From Kutzneria sp. 744 (GTDB taxonomy: Bacteria > Actinomycetota > Actinomycetes > Mycobacteriales > Pseudonocardiaceae), in NCBI RefSeq assembly GCF_000568255.1, contig NZ_KK037166.1, forward strand, positions 2,958,588-2,994,790: a stretch of 36,203 nucleotides of DNA. Direction: 5' to 3'. Numbering within the stretch: the first letter of the stretch is position 1; the number at the start of each line of letters is the position of its first letter. The translations under genes were made by a program, and so were the position numbers. The notes below the pieces were generated by a model. The model was not told the DNA's origin. It worked only from the letters and a program-made list of their open reading frames with translations, and ran no database searches. This document shows, in pieces, positions 31,090 to 36,203 of this stretch.

Positions 31090-32186
31090 CCGTCGACGAG
31101 CTGCTGAAGCGCTTGGTGGACATCGATTCCGTCAGCCCGTCCCTGGTTCCCGGCGCCGCCGGCGAGCGGGAGATCGCCGACTTCGTAGCCTCCTGGGCGC
31201 GGGAGGCGGGTCTGGCGGTCGAGGTGTTGGAGGCAACTCCGGGCCGCCCCAGCGTGATCGTCCGCACCACGCGCGGCGGCCCGGGCCGGCGGCTCATGCT
31301 CTGCGGACACCTGGACACTGTTGGTTTCGGCGACTCCTTGACGTCCTATGTGGACGGCGATCGCCTCTACGGCCGTGGCTCGTACGACATGAAGGCCGGT
31401 CTCGCCGCCGCGCTCATCGCCTGCCGTGACGCCAATGTGGACTCCCTGGCCGGAGAGGTCGTCGTCGCCTGCGTCGCCGACGAGGAGTACGCCAGCCTCG
31501 GCGTGCAGGAGGTGCTGACCGTGCTCAGCGCCGACGCCGCCATCGTGTGCGAGCCCACCGAGTCCACCGTCGCCGTGGCGCACAAGGGTTTCGTCTGGAC
31601 CGAGATCGAGGTCGTCGGCCAAGCCGCCCATGGCTCACGCCCCCACCTCGGCGTCGACGCCATCATGCGCACCGGCCCCGTGCTCGTCGCCCTCGACCGT
31701 TTGAACGCCGCCCTCCGCGGCCGTGAGCACCCCCACCTCGGCCCCGGCACCCTACACGCCTCCCTGATCTCCGGCGGCCGCGAGGAATCCACCGTGCCCG
31801 ACCGTTGCGTGCTCACCATCGAGCGCCGCACCCTGCCCGGCGAGACCGTGGCCGACGTCGAGCGTGACGTCACCGAGCTGTTGGCCTCCTGCCAGGCCTC
31901 CGATCCCTCCCTGACCGCGAAGTCCCGCACCACCATGTCCCGCGAGCCCTTCGAGACCGCCGACGACAGCGCGGTCGTCTCCGTCCTGGCCGAGGTCAGC
32001 GGGGCCGAGATCACCGGCGTCAGCTACTGGGCCGACTCCGCCTTCATCTCCGCCGCCGGCATCCCCACCGTCCTGTTCGGACCGGCCGGCGACGGCGCCC
32101 ACGCCGCCGTCGAGTGGGTCAGCATCTCCGACACCATCCGCTGCGCCGCAACCCTCACCGCCACGGCACTTCGCTTCTGCCGCTGA
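31086..32186 (+). CDS. M20-family metallopeptidase (ArgE/DapE/YgeY-like)
   Basis: 366 residues of a two-zinc M20 amidohydrolase. Expected ligands and catalytic residues are visible: His75 and Asp77 in CGHLDT, bridging Asp101 in YGRGSYDMK, the catalytic Glu in ADEEY (133-134), Glu156 in CEPTE, and a late His in GDGAHAAVEWV. The dimerisation insert starts KGFVWTEIEVVGQAAHGSRPH. It would release an amino acid from an N-acyl or dipeptide-like precursor. Translational overlap with the DpaL-like enzyme recalls the ygeX-ygeY pair of Escherichia coli, so the peptidase probably makes the substrate of the lyase. Confidence 0.9.
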   Translation: MTVDELLKRLVDIDSVSPSLVPGAAGEREIADFVASWAREAGLAVEVLEATPGRPSVIVRTTRGGPGRRLMLCGHLDTVGFGDSLTSYVDGDRLYGRGSYDMKAGLAAALIACRDANVDSLAGEVVVACVADEEYASLGVQEVLTVLSADAAIVCEPTESTVAVAHKGFVWTEIEVVGQAAHGSRPHLGVDAIMRTGPVLVALDRLNAALRGREHPHLGPGTLHASLISGGREESTVPDRCVLTIERRTLPGETVADVERDVTELLASCQASDPSLTAKSRTTMSREPFETADDSAVVSVLAEVSGAEITGVSYWADSAFISAAGIPTVLFGPAGDGAHAAVEWVSISDTIRCAATLTATALRFCR

Positions 32187-32190
32187 GGCT

Positions 32191-32751
32191 TCAGGCGTGG
32201 GCGGTCGACAGCTGCGCGGCGGCGTCGGCCGCCTTCTGGGCCGTGGCGGCAGCCTCGCGGGTCGCGCGGCCGCTCAGCTTCCAGCCCACCATGCGCAGGC
32301 CTACCGCCGGCGAGGGCGGGAAAACACCGAGCTGGCCCAGCATCGTGATGTCGTCACGGACCGCCTCGTGCCGGATCACCTTGCCGTCACGGACATCGAG
32401 CACGTGGATCTGCTCGAAGTCGATCTCCTGGCCGGTCGGCGGGACGATCTGGTCGAGCTTGCCTTCGCGGTAGCGGACGAACGCGCCGGTGTGGCGGCCC
32501 TGCATGCGCAGCCGGACCCAGACCTGACCGTCGTTGACCGCCGTGCCCAGCACCGGGAAGCGCAGCTCGCTGAACGCCGACCGCATCCACGCGCTGGACG
32601 CCAGCACCCCTGCCGGCCCCGGGATCGAGCAGGCCGCCGGCGCCACGTCCGCCTCCCGGTTCCGGAAGTCGGCCCCGATCACCTCGGCGGCCAGCCCCGC
32701 GTCGCCCGCCTCCAGGATCCGGAAGACCCCCAGCGCCAGGTCGATATCCAT
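32191..32751 (-). CDS. SnoaL-like/ester cyclase-type protein
   Basis: 186 residues. The NTF2-like fold is suggested by ALGVFRILEAGDAGLAAEVIGADFRNREADVAP at the N-terminus, WMRSAFSELRFPVLGTAVNDGQVWVRLRMQGRHTGAFV in the middle, and FEQIHVLDVRDGKVIRHEAVRDDITMLGQLG near the end, which match SnoaL-like proteins. An alanine-rich helix makes up the last 25 residues. Members range from polyketide aldol cyclases to proteins of unknown role, so no reaction is assigned. It is divergent from a TetR gene that probably controls it, and its stop lies 4 bp from the convergent M20 gene. Confidence 0.85.
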   Translation of the reverse strand: MDIDLALGVFRILEAGDAGLAAEVIGADFRNREADVAPAACSIPGPAGVLASSAWMRSAFSELRFPVLGTAVNDGQVWVRLRMQGRHTGAFVRYREGKLDQIVPPTGQEIDFEQIHVLDVRDGKVIRHEAVRDDITMLGQLGVFPPSPAVGLRMVGWKLSGRATREAAATAQKAADAAAQLSTAHA

Positions 32752-32784
32752 GGGTCACGCACCCCTTCACCCGTGTCGAATGAT

Positions 32785-32810
32785 TTTGAGGTTACACTCG
32801 ACCTATCAAA
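32785..32810 (+). promoter_or_regulatory. Imperfect dyad in the SnoaL/TetR divergent spacer
   Basis: TTTGAGGT (32785-32792) is mirrored by ACCT-AT-CAAA (32801-32810) around an 8-nt centre. This A+T-rich dyad lies between the two divergent genes and could be the TetR site controlling both. Confidence 0.35.
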
Positions 32811-32840
32811 TAGCCAAAGGTGAAGCCATTGGGGGACTCT

Positions 32841-33449
32841 GTGCCGGAGAAGCGGAACTACGTGTCGCCGCTGCGGGAGCAGGCGGCGGCGAGGACGCGG
32901 GAGCTGATCCTCGGCGAGGCGACGGAGCTGTTCGCGGAGCGGGGCTACGGGCGGGTGACCGTGGCGGACATCGCGGCGGCGGCCGGGGTGTCGTCGAAGA
33001 CGATCTTCGCCAGCGTGGGGAGCAAGGCGGACATCCTCGACAAGATCGTGGACGAGGGGGTCGCGGCGTCGGGGTATGAGCAGGCAATGCGGGACATCGT
33101 GGCGCTGGACGCACCGAAGGCGGTCCTCGCGGCGCTGGCCAAGGGCACGCGGGCGGGCAACGAGGGCCAGTTCACGATCCACGAGGCGATCCGCAAGGCG
33201 CTGCCGGCCCACGACGAGGCGGAACACCTGTGGAACCGGGCGATGAACGCCTACCGAGAGGCGCTCAACGCCACGGCCCGGCACCTGCACACCCTGACGG
33301 AGAAGCCTCAGACGTCGGAAGAAGAGACGGCGGGGCTGCTGTGGCTGTGGTTCGGGCCCAACAGCTGGCGCACGCTGGTCGTGGACAACGGCTGGACCTG
33401 GGACCGGGCGGAGCAGACCCTGGCCCGCATCGCGCACGCGGCCCTGTGA
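32841..33449 (+). CDS. TetR-family regulator, paralogue of the one at 26182
   Basis: 202 residues from the GTG at 32841, preceded by GGGGGA 4 nt upstream; a GTG at 32820 is an alternative. The helix-turn-helix is RVTVADIAAAAGVSSKTIFASVGSKADIL. The ligand domain ends NSWRTLVVDNGWTWDRAEQTLARIA, very close to the TetR at 26182. Divergence from the SnoaL-like gene makes that gene and itself the likely targets. Its 3' end faces another TetR gene, with an extragenic repeat between them. Confidence 0.92.
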   Translation: MPEKRNYVSPLREQAAARTRELILGEATELFAERGYGRVTVADIAAAAGVSSKTIFASVGSKADILDKIVDEGVAASGYEQAMRDIVALDAPKAVLAALAKGTRAGNEGQFTIHEAIRKALPAHDEAEHLWNRAMNAYREALNATARHLHTLTEKPQTSEEETAGLLWLWFGPNSWRTLVVDNGWTWDRAEQTLARIAHAAL

Positions 33450-33455
33450 ACTGCT

Positions 33456-33499
33456 CGAAGCCGTATTTCGGTGTGCCGGAGAGCGTGACTCCCGGGGTT
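33456..33499 (-). repeat. Extragenic repeat, copy C
   Basis: Read on the minus strand it begins AACC, contains GAGTCACGCTCTC and CACACCGAAATACGG, and ends CTTCG, matching copy B closely. Its first two bases are the last two of the TAA stop codon of the TetR gene at 33498. It lies between convergent genes. Confidence 0.7.
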
Positions 33500-34058
33500 A
33501 AGCGAGCAGGCCGGTGAGGGCGGCGGAGGCCAGGGCGTCGGCGTCGGGTGGGGACAGGGGGGCGTGGCCGCTGAGGAGGCGGAAGATCAAGGGGCCGAAG
33601 AGAAGGTCGATGGCAGTGTCGACGGACACCGAGGCCTTGACCTCGCCCCGTGACACCGCCCGGTCCCACAGCACGGCCACGGCCTGCCGCCGGCCGTCGA
33701 GGAAGAACTCCCGGAAGAACGGGGCCGCCTCGGGGTCGGCGACGGTGGCGGCGAGCAGCTGGGCGAACACCAGGCCGTGACGCCCGGCGTAGAAGGCGCT
33801 GACGCGACGGACCTGCTCGGACAGGTCGTCACGGGCGTTTCCGCTGTCGGGCAAGGGAATCGCGTCGGTCATCCGGCGGCCGAAGGCCTCGGCGGCGACG
33901 GCGGTGCGGTTCGGCCAGTGCTTGTAGATCGTCGCCTTGGACACGCCCGAACGAGAGCTGATGGCGTCGACGGTGGCCGCCGGCAGCCCACCCTCGTCCA
34001 ACAACGCGATAGTGGCCGCGAGCACGTCGTTGTGCGCGCGGACGCTACGCGGATTCAC
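33498..34058 (-). CDS. TetR-family regulator of the SDR-aldo/keto reductase operon
   Basis: 186 residues from the GTG at 34058, which overlaps the aldo/keto reductase stop (GTGA). The helix-turn-helix is [26 protein letters not shown]. The C-terminal region ([45 protein letters not shown]) matches the TetR_C_16/AcrR-like type. It is third in the SDR-AKR-TetR transcript and probably represses it through the palindrome at 35740-35760. Confidence 0.92.
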   Translation of the reverse strand: MNPRSVRAHNDVLAATIALLDEGGLPAATVDAISSRSGVSKATIYKHWPNRTAVAAEAFGRRMTDAIPLPDSGNARDDLSEQVRRVSAFYAGRHGLVFAQLLAATVADPEAAPFFREFFLDGRRQAVAVLWDRAVSRGEVKASVSVDTAIDLLFGPLIFRLLSGHAPLSPPDADALASAALTGLLA

Positions 34059-34882
34059 GCGGCGACCGCCGCGAACTCCTCGTCCGTCAAGGAAATCCGG
34101 CCGGCGGCCATGTTCTCCTCCAGGTGCGCCACCTTGGACGTGCCGGGAATCGGCAGCATCACCGGCGACCGCCGCAGCAGCCAGGCCAGCGCGAGCTGCG
34201 ACGGCGTGGCGCCGTGCGCCTCGGCCGCCTCGGAAAGCGGGCTGCCCGGCCCGGCGAGATCGCCGGTTGCCAGCGGGAAGTACGGAATGAAGCCGATTCC
34301 GTTGGCCTCCGCGTACTCCAGCACATCCTCGCTGGCCCGGTGCACAAGGTTGTACGAGTTCTGCACCGTCGCAATGGGAGTGATCTCCCGCGCCTGCGCG
34401 AGCTGAGCAACACTCACCTCGGACAAGCCGATGTGCCGAACCTTTCCCTCCTGCTGCAATGCGACCAGCTCGCCGACCTGGTCGGCCAGCGGCACGGTCG
34501 AGTCGATCCGGTGCAGCTGCAACAGGTCGATGCGCTCGACGCCGAGGTTGCGCAGGTTCAGCTCCGTCTGCTGCCGCAGGTACTCCGGCCGCCCCACGAC
34601 CGTCCACATCCCGGGGCCGCCGCGGGTGAAGCCAACCTTGGTGGCGATCACCAGATTCGACGGATACGGGTGCAGTGCCTCGCGGATGAGCCGGTCGGCC
34701 ACGTACGGCCCGTACGAGTCGGCGGTGTCGATCAGGGTCACGCCGAGCTCGATCGCCCGTCGCAGCACCCGCCGCGCCTCGTCGGGATCCGCCGGCTCGC
34801 CCCAGACGCCGGGCCCGGTGAGCTGCATCGCGCCGTAGCCCAGGCGGTCCACCGCCAGGTCGCCGCCGATCAGAAACGTCAT
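34055..34882 (-). CDS. Aldo/keto reductase
   Basis: 275 residues from the ATG at 34882; the GTG three bases upstream is less likely because GGAG is 5 nt from the ATG and only 2 nt from the GTG. The tetrad is Asp52 and Tyr57 in LIDTADSYG, Lys82 in IATK and His124 in LLQLH. The C-terminal [14 protein letters not shown] binds the NADP phosphate. The ATG shares one base with the SDR stop (TGATG). It probably reduces a carbonyl in a xenobiotic or stress response together with the SDR. Confidence 0.93.
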   Translation of the reverse strand: MTFLIGGDLAVDRLGYGAMQLTGPGVWGEPADPDEARRVLRRAIELGVTLIDTADSYGPYVADRLIREALHPYPSNLVIATKVGFTRGGPGMWTVVGRPEYLRQQTELNLRNLGVERIDLLQLHRIDSTVPLADQVGELVALQQEGKVRHIGLSEVSVAQLAQAREITPIATVQNSYNLVHRASEDVLEYAEANGIGFIPYFPLATGDLAGPGSPLSEAAEAHGATPSQLALAWLLRRSPVMLPIPGTSKVAHLEENMAAGRISLTDEEFAAVAA

Positions 34883-35727
34883 CACTGCTCCTCGTATGCA
34901 GTGGAAACGGCCAGGTCACGCCACTGCGCCAGCTCGTCGGCGACCTGCGCCAGCTTCGCCTCGACGCGGGCGACGCTGTCGGCCCCGAGCTGCACGCGCA
35001 GCGGCGGCTTCTCGGCGGTCGCGACGGTGATGATCGCAGCCGCCGCCTTCGCCGGATCACCCTGCTGCCGTTGGTTGTACTCGGCCGGGCGGCCACGGGT
35101 CTGCCCGGCGGTGTCCGCGTAGTCCTCGATGACCGTGCCCGCGGTGTGCAGCGAGCTGCCGTCCAGGCTGCGTTGAATTGCTTGGCGAGTCCGGAACATG
35201 CCGGGTTCGACGATGGTCACGTCGATGCCCAGCGGCGCCAGCTCGATGCGTAGCGCCTCGCTCAGCCCCTCGACCGCGAACTTGGTCGAGTTGTAGATGC
35301 CCCAGCCCTGGCTGCTGGCGAAGCCGCCGATCGAGCTGATGTTGATCACACGACCGGCGCGCTGCCGGCGCAGCACCGGCAGCACCGCGCGGGTCACGGC
35401 CAGCAGCCCGAACACGTTGGTGTCGTACACGGCCCGCACCTCGGCGTCAGATGCCTCCTCGACCGCGCCGAGCAGCCCGCGGCCGGCGTTGTTGACCAGC
35501 ACGTCGATGCCGCCGAACCGGTCGACAGCCGCGTCGACCACACGCTGTGCCGCTGCCTCATCGGTCACGTCCAGCGGCAGCGCGAGCAGCCGGTCGGACG
35601 TCAGCGCGGCCCCGATCTCCTCGGGCCGTCGCGCCGTCGCCACCACGTTGTCGCCCTGCTCCAGGGCCTGCCGCGCGATCTCGAAGCCGAAGCCCCGGGA
35701 CGCCCCGGTGACGAACCAGGTCCTCAT
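34882..35727 (-). CDS. Classical short-chain dehydrogenase/reductase
   Basis: 281 residues. The cofactor-binding TGASRGFG spans 7-14, NNAG 79-82, catalytic Ser132 in NISSIGG, and Tyr145 with Lys149 in YNSTK. DVTD and the ATARR after strand 2 suggest NADP preference. The C-terminal extension (about 240-281) is longer than in minimal SDRs. A strong GGAGG lies 5 nt before the ATG. It leads the three-gene operon, behind a promoter that carries a clear operator. Confidence 0.94.
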   Translation of the reverse strand: MRTWFVTGASRGFGFEIARQALEQGDNVVATARRPEEIGAALTSDRLLALPLDVTDEAAAQRVVDAAVDRFGGIDVLVNNAGRGLLGAVEEASDAEVRAVYDTNVFGLLAVTRAVLPVLRRQRAGRVINISSIGGFASSQGWGIYNSTKFAVEGLSEALRIELAPLGIDVTIVEPGMFRTRQAIQRSLDGSSLHTAGTVIEDYADTAGQTRGRPAEYNQRQQGDPAKAAAAIITVATAEKPPLRVQLGADSVARVEAKLAQVADELAQWRDLAVSTAYEEQ

Positions 35728-35739
35728 GCCCGCCTCCTC

Positions 35740-35786
35740 AACTGAACTGTACGTTCAGTTTACTTACGAGCCTGCGCGAGAGTCAA
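35740..35786 (-). promoter_or_regulatory. Promoter and palindromic operator of the SDR-AKR-TetR operon
   Basis: On the minus strand TTGACT (35786-35781) and TAAACT (35762-35757) are separated by 18 bp. Overlapping the -10 box and start point is a perfect dyad of AACTGAAC and GTTCAGTT around TGTAC (35740-35760). A near-palindrome centred on ACGT (35745-35760) is an alternative core. Both are typical TetR operators. Confidence 0.7.
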
Positions 35787-35790
35787 CCGA

Positions 35791-35803
35791 TAGGCTCGGC
35801 GCA
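35791..35803 (+). promoter_or_regulatory. -10 box TAGGCT for leaderless trpC mRNA
   Basis: TAGGCT at 35791-35796 ends 6 nt before the ATG at 35803. No Shine-Dalgarno is seen. The divergent SDR promoter lies immediately upstream. Confidence 0.45.
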
Positions 35804-36203
35804 TGACGACGGTGCTGGACGGAATCGTGGACGGCGTGCTGGAGGACCTGGCTCAGCGGCAGCGCGAGCTGCCCCTGGCCGAGCTGAAGGCCCGGGTCGC
35901 CGATGCCCCGCCGGCCCTCGACCCGCTGCCCGGCTTCCGCGCCGACGGCGTGTCCATCATCGCCGAGGTCAAGCGCCGCAGCCCCAGCAAGGGCGCGCTG
36001 GCCGACATCCCCGACCCCGCCAAGCTGGCCGCCGAGTACGCCGCCGGAGGAGCCGCCGCGATCAGCGTGCTCACCGAGCAGCGCCGCTTCGGCGGCTCCC
36101 TGGCCGACCTCGACGCCGTACGGGCCGGGGTCTCGGTTCCCGTGCTGCGCAAGGACTTCATCGTCTCTCTACCAGCTGTGGGAGGCCCGTGCGCACGGCG
36201 CCG
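35803..36203 (+). CDS. trpC: Indole-3-glycerol-phosphate synthase (5' part, with apparent frameshift)
   Basis: The first 120 or so residues are a typical actinobacterial TrpC: a [17 protein letters not shown] start, [14 protein letters not shown] with the catalytic Lys of [23 protein letters not shown], and [11 protein letters not shown]. TrpC converts carboxyphenylamino-deoxyribulose phosphate to indole-3-glycerol phosphate in tryptophan synthesis. After FIVS the frame reads LPAVGG, while the expected [11 protein letters not shown] appears in another frame from 36170. The run GTCTCTCTAC at 36163-36172 thus looks 2 nt short. The gene continues past the window. It is either a sequencing error or a real lesion. 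Confidence 0.85.
   Translation, partial: MTTVLDGIVDGVLEDLAQRQRELPLAELKARVADAPPALDPLPGFRADGVSIIAEVKRRSPSKGALADIPDPAKLAAEYAAGGAAAISVLTEQRRFGGSLADLDAVRAGVSVPVLRKDFIVSLPAVGGPCARR

Noticed and set aside
1-36203. The whole window as one biosynthetic gene cluster
   Set aside because: Tailoring-type enzymes are present but no polyketide synthase, NRPS, terpene synthase or RiPP core gene is seen, and the units have separate promoters and regulators.
1-36203. TTA codons (bldA control), tRNAs, CRISPR arrays, insertion sequences
   Set aside because: I found no in-frame TTA codon in the called genes by eye, and no clover-leaf, spaced direct repeats, or transposase-like protein.

Overview
This is a gene-dense, very G+C-rich stretch (about 70% by eye) with strongly G/C-ending codons, AfsR/SARP-type, MarR, Lrp, HxlR, AraC, LysR and TetR regulators, an LLM-class (F420-type) oxidoreductase and a PPM-family methyltransferase. 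That combination points to an actinomycete, most likely of the Pseudonocardiales type (inference from content only). I recognise 37 protein genes plus one probable decayed gene, and no tRNA, rRNA, CRISPR array, transposase or phage gene. Ten of the 37 genes encode transcription regulators.

Layout. 1-1948: 3' part of a large AfsR/SARP-like regulator. 1941-7118 (minus): a tightly overlapped four-gene operon, flavin monooxygenase, FMN 2-hydroxy-acid oxidase, an unusual cytochrome P450, and a Kef/CPA2-type cation:proton antiporter. It is faced by a divergent MarR-GNAT fusion gene (7341-8198). 8174-10003 (minus): a TetM/OtrA-like ribosomal protection GTPase. 10144-13773: aldo/keto reductase, transglutaminase-like protein behind a textbook MerR-type promoter, a decayed gene, a short SDR and a methyltransferase. 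13859-18471: tandem Lrp regulator, DUF899 protein, alpha/beta hydrolase plus catalase-like pair, and a fused double TetR regulator. 18477-22772: PaaK-like ligase, small membrane protein, Tat-exported KstD-like flavoprotein, DUF4287/DUF5655 protein. 22806-24897 (minus): HxlR, SRPBCC and LLM oxidoreductase unit. 25064-28501: glycosyltransferase, TetR, AraC, N-terminally short P450. 28512-32186: YciO protein, LysR, and a diaminopropionate ammonia-lyase-like plus M20 peptidase pair. 32191-35727: SnoaL-like protein, two TetR genes, aldo/keto reductase and SDR. 35803-end: start of trpC, which appears frameshifted just before the window ends.

The gene starts fall into two clear classes. Genes inside operons use ATGA, GTGA, TTGA or TGATG overlaps or Shine-Dalgarno sites. 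Most first genes instead carry a TANNNT -10 box ending 5-7 nt before the start codon, which is the signature of leaderless mRNAs. Several promoters also carry good dyads that probably bind the locally encoded regulator (7323, 17171, 25036, 30007, 35740). Three copies of a roughly 42-44 nt extragenic repeat lie at 20257, 24940 and 33456.

The most interesting unit is the 2-hydroxy-acid oxidase/P450 pair. The P450 has Asn where the I-helix acid should be and a one-residue-longer heme loop, no ferredoxin or reductase gene is nearby, and it is translated next to a flavoenzyme whose family can make hydrogen peroxide. A peroxide-fed P450 module is a testable hypothesis, not a demonstrated function.
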